Made by a program: the position numbers and the translations under genes. Below, in pieces: positions 1-7,688 of a stretch of DNA of 43,776 bases; position 1 is the first letter of the stretch; every line of letters starts with the position of its first letter. The notes beneath the pieces were generated by a model, which ran no database searches, was not told where the DNA came from, and worked only from the letters and a program-made list of their open reading frames with translations. The stretch is from the NCBI GenBank assembly GCA_001874365.1, contig MPDF01000013.1, forward strand, positions 1 through 43,776, read 5' to 3'. Source of the stretch: Gammaproteobacteria bacterium MedPE (lineage in GTDB: Bacteria; Pseudomonadota; Gammaproteobacteria; Enterobacterales; Psychrobiaceae).

Positions 1-37
1 CATAAATCGCGATCAATTCGCTGCAAAAACCTTCACC

Positions 38-49
38 AAAGATCAACAG
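38..49. repeat. Copy 1 of the AAAGATCAACAG intergenic motif (partial element)
   Basis: The 12-mer AAAGATCAACAG is followed by ACCCTAAT. The same 12-mer occurs at 9273-9284 and 16913-16924, where the bases after it pair with an upstream arm. Here the expected upstream arm would lie before the window, so only the right side is visible. Confidence 0.6.
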
Positions 50-70
50 ACCCTAATATTTTTAACTATC

Positions 71-116
71 ATTAAAAACAAAAACGCCTTAACGACATTA
101 ATCGTTAAGGCGTTTT
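71..116 (-). terminator. Rho-independent terminator after the DUF3622 gene
   Basis: A perfect 15-bp inverted repeat (arms 81-95 and 102-116, 6-base loop) lies 21 bases beyond the stop codon of the minus-strand gene. On the minus strand it is followed by a T-rich run interrupted by one G. The plus-strand side has only four T, so it probably works mainly for the minus strand. Confidence 0.85.
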
Positions 117-136
117 ACTATCTTCAGAAGGTAGAA

Positions 137-343
137 TTAACGACGCTTATTACGTGCAGTAATAGTCGCCAAGAAACCTTTAAGCTCTTCATCAGCCCAA
201 GCTTGTGCTTTTGCTTCGGTTTCAAACCCTGTTTCAGATTTTGAAACAATCGTTTCTCTCGCCGTTTTACGACGCGTAATTTGTGCTGTCCATTGACCGT
301 TTTCTTCAAGTAAACGGATATCAAATTTTTTGCTGTTGCTCAT
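137..343 (-). CDS. DUF3622 family small protein
   Basis: A 68-residue protein that I recognise as the DUF3622 family, found in Vibrio, Shewanella and relatives. It begins MSNSKKFDIRLLEENGQW and carries the typical basic centre (ITRRKTARETIV) followed by an FETEAKAQAWADEEL helix. No signal peptide or membrane segment is visible, so it should be cytoplasmic. The function of the family is unknown to me. The start is supported by an AGGA ribosome site about 8 bases upstream. A strong terminator lies just downstream, so it is probably a single-gene unit. An overlapping frame at 124-324 is a shadow. Confidence 0.85.
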   Translation of the reverse strand: MSNSKKFDIRLLEENGQWTAQITRRKTARETIVSKSETGFETEAKAQAWADEELKGFLATITARNKRR

Positions 344-493
344 TGTTAGATCCTAGCTCATTTATCTATTCGCCACGACGTGACGAGAATTGGCGCTAGT
401 TTACAGATTTATCGACCGCTATGCTCGTAAATTTCTCAAAAGAGTGACAATTAAGCGGAGTTCGAGACATGGCGCAAATCACGTTATATAAGC

Positions 494-2266
494 TTATCCA
501 ATTTTGCTATTTTCAGCATATTCACATCGTGAAGTCGGTTTAGTACGACGTGACAAAAAGATAGCTGAATGCGTAAACTTCTTCGCTTGTTTCTTCGCTT
601 CACTGGCCATTTCAGCCACATCGTGATGGGAGCTACAAATGCTCACATCAGGTGCAACAACGCCAACAGCAAGACTCAACAATGGAAAGAACTGCTCCTC
701 GCCATTACGAGATTTTGCATAAATACCTGACTGATTAAGATCTTGTTCGTTATAAAATTTACGAACCTCTCGATCAAACTCACTTAAGATCAACTGACAA
801 TGATGATGCCAATTTTCCCGTTCAAAAATAGCCACGAAATCATCACCACCAATGTGTCCAACAAAATCATTGGCATGACAATTACTCTGCATCAATCTCG
901 AAACAAGTCCAATAACGGCATCACCCTTTGAATAACCGTAAACATCATTAAAAGGCTTAAAATTGTTAAGGTCAAAATAGGCGAAATAGAACGTTCGTTG
1001 TTCACTAATTAAACGGTCAACATGGCGATATATCGGCACATTACCCGGTAATAATGTTAACGGATTAGCATAACTTGCATGCTTGATTTGTTGCTGGGTT
1101 AATTGACGTAGCAAGTCACGAATAGAGCCAATGCCTACATAATTTTCTTGGTCGGTAATGATAAAATGCCATTGCAGTTGATCGTCTTTTTCCGCCGTCA
1201 CCATTTTCGATAACTCATCTAGTCGAGTACTCGCCTCAACGACAACCGGCGCATCATTCATAATTTCTTTAATACGTTTACGCTCACTTAATGCTCGTCC
1301 ATAGGGCGTCGAATACAACTCTAAAATATCACTCCGTAAAATCATCCCAACAGGCTTTTTACCATCTAATACTGGAATTGAATTCACGTTGACGTGCTTG
1401 TGAAAATAGTTCACCACATCGTTAGTACGCGTATTCATATGGAAGGTTTGCGCCGATTGTAATAATGAACTAGCTGTTTGCTCAAGTTGCGGCAAATAAA
1501 GTGTTGAGCGCTGATGATTATAAATAATTGCAGGCACGTCACGTATCGGATAAGACTCTGGCCGCGCGAACAAAAAGCCTTGGCCAAAACAAATTCCCAA
1601 GTCTTGTAGCTGTTCAAATTCTTGTTCCGTTTCGATGCCCTCAGCAATGACGCGCGCATTGATTTTTTGCCCAAGCGACAAAATACTTGTTACAAATTCA
1701 CGTTTAACAGGATCAAGGTGCAGTTGGTTTATAAAGTAATAATCAATTTTGACAAAATCAGGTTTGACTTGCGACCACAACTTAAGGCCAGCATAACCAG
1801 CACCTAAATCATCGACTGCGATCCGAAAGCCTAGGTCGCGATAATGCATCAACGCTTTTTGCAACACCAACGGGTTATCAATGGGATACTTTTCACTGAG
1901 TTCAATCACTACTTGTTCTGGTAATAAGCCACTCTCTTTGACATAGGAAAGTGTTTTTCCATGCGGATGATCGGTTTGCAGAAAAATCATCGGACTCACA
2001 TTTAAAAACAATAATCCTGAGAGTTCTAATTCAGCAAAGCGAGTAATAGAGATCTTGCGACAAACAAGCTCAAGTTGCGATAACAGGCCACATTCTAATG
2101 CCGTATCAAATAACATTTGCGGACTCGCAAGCGGGCTATTCGACGGGCCTCGAATCAGCGCTTCATAGCCATATAATTCACATTTATCTGTCGCATAAAT
2201 GGGTTGAAAAACCGCATTTAACAATTCATGTTGAATAATTTCTGCTAATTCTTGCTGTAAGCTCAT
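494..2266 (-). CDS. EAL-CBS-GGDEF cyclic-di-GMP signalling protein
   Basis: A 590-residue cytoplasmic protein. The N-terminal EAL phosphodiesterase domain (about 1-245) keeps EAL at 35-37, NVSP, the VIELSE motif, DDLGAGY, the K-x-D lysine, AEGIE and GQGFLFARP, so c-di-GMP hydrolysis is likely. A CBS-like pair follows at about 270-390 and may bind a nucleotide. The C-terminal GGDEF domain (about 400-570) has GGDDF at 473-477 in place of GGDEF and shows no RxxD inhibitory site in front of it, so cyclase activity is uncertain and the domain may be regulatory. There are no membrane segments. No clear ribosome site precedes the ATG at 2266. It is flanked by intergenic gaps and is probably transcribed alone. 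Confidence 0.9.
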   Translation of the reverse strand: MSLQQELAEIIQHELLNAVFQPIYATDKCELYGYEALIRGPSNSPLASPQMLFDTALECGLLSQLELVCRKISITRFAELELSGLLFLNVSPMIFLQTDHPHGKTLSYVKESGLLPEQVVIELSEKYPIDNPLVLQKALMHYRDLGFRIAVDDLGAGYAGLKLWSQVKPDFVKIDYYFINQLHLDPVKREFVTSILSLGQKINARVIAEGIETEQEFEQLQDLGICFGQGFLFARPESYPIRDVPAIIYNHQRSTLYLPQLEQTASSLLQSAQTFHMNTRTNDVVNYFHKHVNVNSIPVLDGKKPVGMILRSDILELYSTPYGRALSERKRIKEIMNDAPVVVEASTRLDELSKMVTAEKDDQLQWHFIITDQENYVGIGSIRDLLRQLTQQQIKHASYANPLTLLPGNVPIYRHVDRLISEQRTFYFAYFDLNNFKPFNDVYGYSKGDAVIGLVSRLMQSNCHANDFVGHIGGDDFVAIFERENWHHHCQLILSEFDREVRKFYNEQDLNQSGIYAKSRNGEEQFFPLLSLAVGVVAPDVSICSSHHDVAEMASEAKKQAKKFTHSAIFLSRRTKPTSRCEYAENSKIG

Positions 2267-2376
2267 AATGATTTTGTATTAGTTTAGATAGGCAACAGTC
2301 TATTAACTATTTATTGCAGCATTGTGACAGTAGAGATTTGAGAAATGGAAGAAATTGGAACAGCAAGAAAACGTCC

Positions 2377-2408
2377 TTGTTATCTTGTTATCTTGTTATC
2401 TTGTTATC
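2377..2408. repeat. Tandem octamer repeat, 4 x TTGTTATC
   Basis: Four perfect head-to-tail copies of TTGTTATC lie five bases beyond the stop codon of the cyclophilin gene, between it and the EAL gene. It is a simple repeat of the kind that varies in copy number by slippage. It is outside any coding frame, so a change would not alter a protein. Confidence 0.9.
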
Positions 2409-2413
2409 GAACG

Positions 2414-3151
2414 TTAAGAATAGCGGCGGCGAAATGCAATAAATGCGGTACCAAGTAATGCGATAATCCCAACACTACCACCGCCGGAATCTCCTGTTGT
2501 CGGTTCCGTACGCTTCGTTTTTACTGGATTTAAACCAGCTGCCGTATCAACAGTGGCGTCTTTGATATCAACGTTAGTAATGCTGACAAAATTTTCAAAA
2601 CCAGCAACCGTGCTACATTGTGCAGTTGTAAAATTATCTAATGGTGTTTCACCACAATGTGTTAACCCTTGGATTTTCTCTAATACATCAAAGCCACTAA
2701 CCACTTGGCCGAATACAGTAAAACCACTATTTTGAAAATCAAGATTTGCAGAGTTGTCAGCCATATTGAAGAACCACTGATTAGTCGCGCTATTAGCATC
2801 GCTGCCAAGTTTCGCCATTGCAATAGTCCCTTTAACGTTCGAATAAACAGGCTCATTAACAACAGCGGCTTTAGTATCCGTTTTTACCAGTTTCGCGCCA
2901 TCATAGGTGAAACCGCCACCTTGGACGATAAACCCTTTAACACTACGATGTATAACGGTTGTGTTATAACTACCGTCATTCACATAGCTCAAAAAGTTAG
3001 CCACCGTTTTAGGCGTTGCATTATCAAATAGGTTAACTTCAACATTACCTTGCGACGTTTGGATTTCGACGATAGTTGCAAAACTCGATGCCGCAAAGAT
3101 GCTTAATGATGAAGCAACTAGCAATGATCTCTTAAAAAATTTTAAAGCCAT
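2414..3151 (-). CDS. Exported cyclophilin-type peptidyl-prolyl isomerase with GlyGly-CTERM tail
   Basis: A 245-residue protein with an N-terminal signal peptide (about 1-25, ending near ASSFA) and a cyclophilin domain (about 27-195). Recognisable motifs include VANFLSYVNDGSY, VIHRSVKGFIVQGGG and the NSATNQWFFNMADN region, so it should catalyse cis-trans prolyl isomerisation outside the cytoplasm. The C-terminus has a Gly/Ser stretch (GDSGGGSVG), a short hydrophobic helix and a basic end FRRRYS. This is the layout of a GlyGly-CTERM sorting signal, which in other bacteria is processed by rhombosortase on type II secreted proteins. It lies 16 bases downstream of the YceI gene and is probably co-transcribed with it. 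Confidence 0.85.
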   Translation of the reverse strand: MALKFFKRSLLVASSLSIFAASSFATIVEIQTSQGNVEVNLFDNATPKTVANFLSYVNDGSYNTTVIHRSVKGFIVQGGGFTYDGAKLVKTDTKAAVVNEPVYSNVKGTIAMAKLGSDANSATNQWFFNMADNSANLDFQNSGFTVFGQVVSGFDVLEKIQGLTHCGETPLDNFTTAQCSTVAGFENFVSITNVDIKDATVDTAAGLNPVKTKRTEPTTGDSGGGSVGIIALLGTAFIAFRRRYS

Positions 3152-3167
3152 ATTTCTCTACTTTATT

Positions 3168-3746
3168 TTATTGGTTGTTTAAGCGTAACGAAAACGTCAC
3201 TGGCACTGTCGTTGAAATCGACGGCAACCCAGCAAGCTCACGCAGTTTTTCAATTCCTTTGATTAAATTAAAATCACCAGCGTTCACAAAGACTGGTTTA
3301 TTACTCGATACCAACAAGTTACCGTCACTCAATAGAGTGACGCTCACATCGGCATTCATTGCTTGTTTTTCACCATGCAAATTTAACGAAGCAGGTACTT
3401 TCATCATTGCCGTTTGATTAACGACCAAACCAGCTAATGCTTTACTTGGTATCGATGCGCTTAACGTCGCCTGCGGGAATTTATTTGTCTCAAACAAATG
3501 TTCTCCCATACGCGAATCACGTATCGCTATTGCCGTATCAACTGACGATAAGTCGATAACCAATGAAAACGCACCATTATCTGTAAGCGTGCCATTAATA
3601 TGGTTAAAGTGATGTGCTTCCATCACGTCACTTTTCTTTACCGACACAAAACTCAATGTAGAATTAGCTTTGTCTAATGCCCAGTCAGCATGCGCTGAAT
3701 GACTTAATGTCATTAATAACACTGCGGCAACGGTTGATTTAATCAT
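3168..3746 (-). CDS. YceI family periplasmic protein
   Basis: A 192-residue protein with a signal peptide (MIKSTVAAVLLMTLSHSAHA, cleavage before DWALD) and one YceI domain. Typical motifs are the opening WALDKANSTLSFVSVK, the central IDLSSVDTAIAIRDSRM and the FPQATLSAS strand. YceI proteins are lipocalin-like periplasmic proteins that bind isoprenoid-type lipids in characterised members; the ligand here is unknown. An AGGAG ribosome site precedes the ATG. It is the first gene of a two-gene unit with the exported cyclophilin, which suggests a shared envelope or stress role (inference). Confidence 0.9.
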   Translation of the reverse strand: MIKSTVAAVLLMTLSHSAHADWALDKANSTLSFVSVKKSDVMEAHHFNHINGTLTDNGAFSLVIDLSSVDTAIAIRDSRMGEHLFETNKFPQATLSASIPSKALAGLVVNQTAMMKVPASLNLHGEKQAMNADVSVTLLSDGNLLVSSNKPVFVNAGDFNLIKGIEKLRELAGLPSISTTVPVTFSLRLNNQ

Positions 3747-3868
3747 TATTTTTCTCCTAGATGGGCGGTCATAGTAGCTAACATCCGGTAATATTCAAGC
3801 AATTCGCTCAATTTTTACCTTTGATTACACTTACTTATTATTGTACTAACACTTGATAACATTTTTAC

Positions 3869-3908
3869 TAAAAAAAAAGGAAGTGCTAATTAACTTAGCA
3901 CTTCCTTT
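3869..3908 (-). terminator. Rho-independent terminator after the TonB-dependent receptor gene
   Basis: A perfect 14-bp inverted repeat (3876-3889 and 3895-3908, 5-base loop) is followed on the minus strand by a long T tract, which reads as eight or more A on the plus strand from 3869. It lies about 40 bases downstream of the receptor stop codon. Confidence 0.9.
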
Positions 3909-3950
3909 CTGTCGATTTCATCACTATTTGCTAACAAAGTTAGCTTTTAG

Positions 3951-6212
3951 TTAGAAGAATGTCGCTTTGTATTCAACACCCCAGAATGCAGGCTCTTTAA
4001 CCATACCTGTTAGGTTGTTGAAATCAACACCACCAGTGATGCTGTCATCATCGGTAATGTTACGACCAAAGATTGCAACTTCGTGGCCGTTGTTATCTGT
4101 GTCCCATGCGTAGCCAAAGCGAACACCGCCTTCAAGCATGTTGTCATCATTAAATTCAACTGACTCATACAAGAAGAAGTTAATTTTGCTACGGTATGCC
4201 CAGTCAGTGTATGCAAAGATTTCACCTTCACCGAACTCTTTCGAGTAGCGTAAAGTGAAGTTAGCAATCCACTCAGGTGCATTTGGAAGGCTATTTCCGT
4301 CAATAATTGCTAAACCATCGCTATTTAATGGATCTGCTATTGTACAAGAACGACAGAATTGAACAGCTAGGTCGCTATCGTTGATTTCAGTCTTGTTATA
4401 GCTCACACCAGCGGTCATTAACAAATCTTCAGTGATTGCAACTTCAGAGTCTACTTCAAAACCGTAACCTTTAGTGTTATCAGCATTTAGAAGACGCGTA
4501 GTATTTGAACCACCACCAACAGCCGTTAGTTGTTGGTCATCCATGGTGTAGTAGAACGTAGAAACGTTAACACGAGCACGATCTTCCCAGACGCTTGATT
4601 TAACACCAAACTCAATCGAGTGCAGTGTTTCTGAATCAGCGGTCGTAATGTCATCACCGAAAGATACACGACCTTGGATAGATGGTGCACGGAAACCTTT
4701 TGCAGCGCGGGCATATAGGTTTACATCTTCCGAATAATTGTAAAATGCACTCAGATCCCAGCTCACTTGTGAATCATTAACGTTTAATTTCTTAAGTGCT
4801 AAGTTAGCGCCACCAAAGGCGGTTTGCGTACGCTCAGCTTCGAAATCTTTGTCATCATCAGTGTAGCGAACACCCGCAGTTACTTTTAAGCGGTCTGATA
4901 CATCGTAATCAGCTGATGCGAAAACAGCCCAAGCGGTTGTCTTTTGATTTTGACGAGCAAAAATATTCTGAGCACCACCACCTAAAGTATCAAAACCTAG
5001 GTTATTAATGGTTAAGTCTTCTTTAAAGAAAAACACACCGTATTGGTAATCAAGCTTACCTAGTTCATTTGAAGCAACGCGAAATTCCTGTGTAAACTGA
5101 GAATGGTCAGGAATCACACCAGCACTTTCTGATGGGAAAGGAATTGGCGTCTCATCAGTACGAGGACCACTTACAGGCAAGAATACAGCGCCGTAACCAC
5201 CATCGATATCGCCTTGAGAGAATACTTCTACAGACTCATACCCTGTAATCGAGGTAACAGTGTGATCGCCAAGATCATATTCTAGATTTAAACTAGCACC
5301 TTGGTTATCTACAAACTGCTTAGAGCGGCTGGCAGCATCATGATAAATAGTTTCATAATCGAAATCATCAACGAGATCATTAGTACCCGGCTTAATGATA
5401 TTTGCGCGGAAGTTAATCGGCGTACCGTTCATATCGCGCCAGTGGTAGTTGAACAACGCGTTCATGTTGTCGCCTTCGTAAAGGAACTGAACACGACCAG
5501 CGATTTCCTGATAGCCACCAACGACATCATTTTGTTCAAAGCCAGGTGCTTTGTTATCAATAAAATTATCGCGAGATTGACGTAACAAAGAGACACGAGT
5601 TGATAATTCATCAGTCAAACCAAAACCAGCAGCCCCTTGAAGATCCATCGATCCCCAAGTACCGTATGATGCAGATACGTAAGCATCAAACTCTTGTGAT
5701 GGTTTTACTGAGTCAAACTTTACAAGACCAGCAGGCGTATTACGACCAAATAACGTACCTTGTGGACCACGAAGCATTTCAACGCCTTCAAGATCAAATA
5801 CTGGGAAACCTTTTAGGATAGGGTTTTCCATCACTACACCGTCAAATACTAGTGATACTGGCTGAGATGCATTTAAATCGAAATCTGCGTTACCTAAACC
5901 ACGTACGTAAAAACGCGGGAATGTACGACCAAATGACGTTTCAATGTTTAAACTAGGAATTCGACCAGACATAAAGCGAATATCCATACCACTTGAACCA
6001 TAAGCATCAAGCGCTTCACCTTGAACGGCAGCAACAGACAACGGTACTTCTTGTAAGTTTTGAGTACGACGCTGTGCGGTAACTTGAATGGTTTCTAATT
6101 TGATTTTCTTTTCATCGGCTTCTGCTGCTAGAGCATTGGCACCAGAAAAAGCAGACGCAAGTAAAGCAGCCTTAACACAAATTGCTAATGGCTTATGTTT
6201 AAGTGAGTTCAT
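3951..6212 (-). CDS. TonB-dependent outer-membrane receptor
   Basis: An outer-membrane active-transport receptor of 753 residues. A start at 6212 is preferred over one 38 codons upstream because it places a clean signal peptide at the N-terminus (MNSLKHKPLAICVKAALLAS, ending near ALAA). A TonB-box-like ETIQVTAQRR follows, then the plug domain (about 35-150) with VFDGV and LEGVEMLRGPQGTLFGRN. The rest is a 22-strand type barrel that ends in YKATFF, with the expected terminal Phe. The substrate is not evident: I saw no Fur box, but a perfect CRP-type palindrome lies about 160 bases upstream, which favours a carbon source over iron (inference). It is divergent from the ABC exporter genes. Confidence 0.92.
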   Translation of the reverse strand: MNSLKHKPLAICVKAALLASAFSGANALAAEADEKKIKLETIQVTAQRRTQNLQEVPLSVAAVQGEALDAYGSSGMDIRFMSGRIPSLNIETSFGRTFPRFYVRGLGNADFDLNASQPVSLVFDGVVMENPILKGFPVFDLEGVEMLRGPQGTLFGRNTPAGLVKFDSVKPSQEFDAYVSASYGTWGSMDLQGAAGFGLTDELSTRVSLLRQSRDNFIDNKAPGFEQNDVVGGYQEIAGRVQFLYEGDNMNALFNYHWRDMNGTPINFRANIIKPGTNDLVDDFDYETIYHDAASRSKQFVDNQGASLNLEYDLGDHTVTSITGYESVEVFSQGDIDGGYGAVFLPVSGPRTDETPIPFPSESAGVIPDHSQFTQEFRVASNELGKLDYQYGVFFFKEDLTINNLGFDTLGGGAQNIFARQNQKTTAWAVFASADYDVSDRLKVTAGVRYTDDDKDFEAERTQTAFGGANLALKKLNVNDSQVSWDLSAFYNYSEDVNLYARAAKGFRAPSIQGRVSFGDDITTADSETLHSIEFGVKSSVWEDRARVNVSTFYYTMDDQQLTAVGGGSNTTRLLNADNTKGYGFEVDSEVAITEDLLMTAGVSYNKTEINDSDLAVQFCRSCTIADPLNSDGLAIIDGNSLPNAPEWIANFTLRYSKEFGEGEIFAYTDWAYRSKINFFLYESVEFNDDNMLEGGVRFGYAWDTDNNGHEVAIFGRNITDDDSITGGVDFNNLTGMVKEPAFWGVEYKATFF

Positions 6213-6773
6213 AGTATTCTCTAAGTAGTTAATTATCGGCTCCGTGGATATGCTGCCAATCAAATTTAACAATTGATTAACAAGATGCCGTCCTTGAAAG
6301 TTCCGCACGGTGTGCAAAACGCGCATATTTTAAGATGTAAATCTCATTTCTCACACCTCACCACGTAATTTATGTGATTAAAGTCACACTTAATTATCGT
6401 ATTATTACAAGCTAGACTCAAACTTCACAGCTGAATGCCCTGAGCAAGGTGAAACATCTCATTAACTTGTACAAAGTGTCAACTTTTTTATTTACGCAAA
6501 TATAGACGTATTAGTCAGAGTGATTTTCGCCTTTTGATAGACATGCGCTGGCTTAATAAATCTCTCATCTATTTCCATCAAATACGTTTCCCCATGCTAA
6601 CTTCCGAATTAAAACACCGCTAACTAGCAAGTGGTAAAAATAACGATTTAATAGCCTAAAAAACTAACCAACAACAAGATAAATTACATAAACCACTAAT
6701 TTTATTACTTTTAATTACTGGCAAAGGCTTTGCTACTTCCTATAAAAATAAACAAAAAGAATAAGGAATAGCA
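6213..6773. other. 561-base divergent intergenic region
   Basis: The space between the TonB-dependent receptor (minus) and the ABC exporter (plus). It holds a CRP-type site at 6373-6388 and AT-rich stretches likely to carry both promoters. I saw no coding frame with a ribosome site, no Fur-box-like 19-mer and no recognisable riboswitch. The second half (6600-6770) is strongly AT-rich. Confidence 0.6.
6373..6388. promoter_or_regulatory. CRP-type operator upstream of the TonB-dependent receptor
   Basis: TGTGATTAAAGTCACA has both half-sites of the gammaproteobacterial CRP consensus (TGTGA-N6-TCACA) without mismatch. It lies 160 bases upstream of the receptor start and about 385 bases upstream of the ABC ATPase, so the receptor is the likelier target. 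Confidence 0.7.
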
Positions 6774-7688
6774 ATGACATTGGAACTCAAAAACTTATCA
6801 CTCAATTACGGCGATAAAAAACAAGCACTTAACGATTTAACACTATCCACTACGACCGGTGTGTTAGGACTGCTTGGCCCCAACGGGGCAGGTAAATCTT
6901 CGTTAATGAGAATTTTAGCAACGTTGAAAAAGCCCACCTCTGGCAATGTCCTTTGGCAAGGTAAGGATATTATCGACAAACCTACATCACTTCGTGAAGA
7001 GTTAGGTTATTTACCGCAATACTTTGGCGTTTACGAACAACTGACCGCCAAAGAATTTTTACACTATTTAGCAGGTTTAAAGGGGCTTAAACACAAAGAT
7101 GCTGAGCAACGGATCATGAACTTACTCTCGCAGTTTAATCTTGCCCATGTTGCAGACTCGCCGCTCGCTAGCTTTTCGGGCGGAATGCGCCAACGAATAG
7201 GCATTGCTCAGGCACTCCTCAATAATCCCAAACTGTTGATTGTGGATGAACCGACTGTCGGCTTAGATCCACATGAACGTTTAGTCTTTAGGCAACTCAT
7301 TGCAGATATTAGTCGGGATGCATTAGTTATTTTATCAACACATATTGTGTCTGACATTGAAACGATTGCAGACTCGATTGCAATTATGGATCAAGGGAAA
7401 TTAATCAGCCACAATTCACCAGAGACATTAATTCAAGAAGTGGCACCGTATTGTTTTGAGATAACACTACCTCGAGAACAAGCCAACGCATTACAACCTC
7501 AGCTCAATGTCAGTCACAGCTTGCGTCAAGGTGAAAACATGACGCTTCATTTTGTAAGCACACAGCCTATTCCATCAGGGGCTGTCACACGAAATGCCAC
7601 ACTAGAAGATGCTTACCTATTCTTTGTTAAAGGAAAAGAGTTTATTGACATGCCAATAAACTCAGACACTGCGTTGGAGGCCGTATGA
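6774..7688 (+). CDS. ABC-2 type exporter, ATP-binding protein
   Basis: A 304-residue ATPase with a complete nucleotide-binding domain: Walker A GPNGAGKSS (about 37-45), Q-loop PQYFG, signature SGGMRQR, Walker B LLIVDEP, and the switch His in STHI. The C-terminal 85 residues after the ATPase core are the variable extension common in ABC-2 exporters (NATLEDAYLFF). An AAGGA ribosome site precedes the ATG. The gene overlaps the following permease by four bases (ATGA), so the two form one translationally coupled transporter. The cargo is unknown. It is divergent from the TonB-dependent receptor and I see no clear functional link to it. Confidence 0.92.
   Translation: MTLELKNLSLNYGDKKQALNDLTLSTTTGVLGLLGPNGAGKSSLMRILATLKKPTSGNVLWQGKDIIDKPTSLREELGYLPQYFGVYEQLTAKEFLHYLAGLKGLKHKDAEQRIMNLLSQFNLAHVADSPLASFSGGMRQRIGIAQALLNNPKLLIVDEPTVGLDPHERLVFRQLIADISRDALVILSTHIVSDIETIADSIAIMDQGKLISHNSPETLIQEVAPYCFEITLPREQANALQPQLNVSHSLRQGENMTLHFVSTQPIPSGAVTRNATLEDAYLFFVKGKEFIDMPINSDTALEAV

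Noticed and set aside
6213-6773. Search for a Fur box or riboswitch upstream of the TonB-dependent receptor.
   Set aside because: No GATAAT-type repeat and no recognisable cobalamin or TPP riboswitch core was found; only the CRP-type site stands out.
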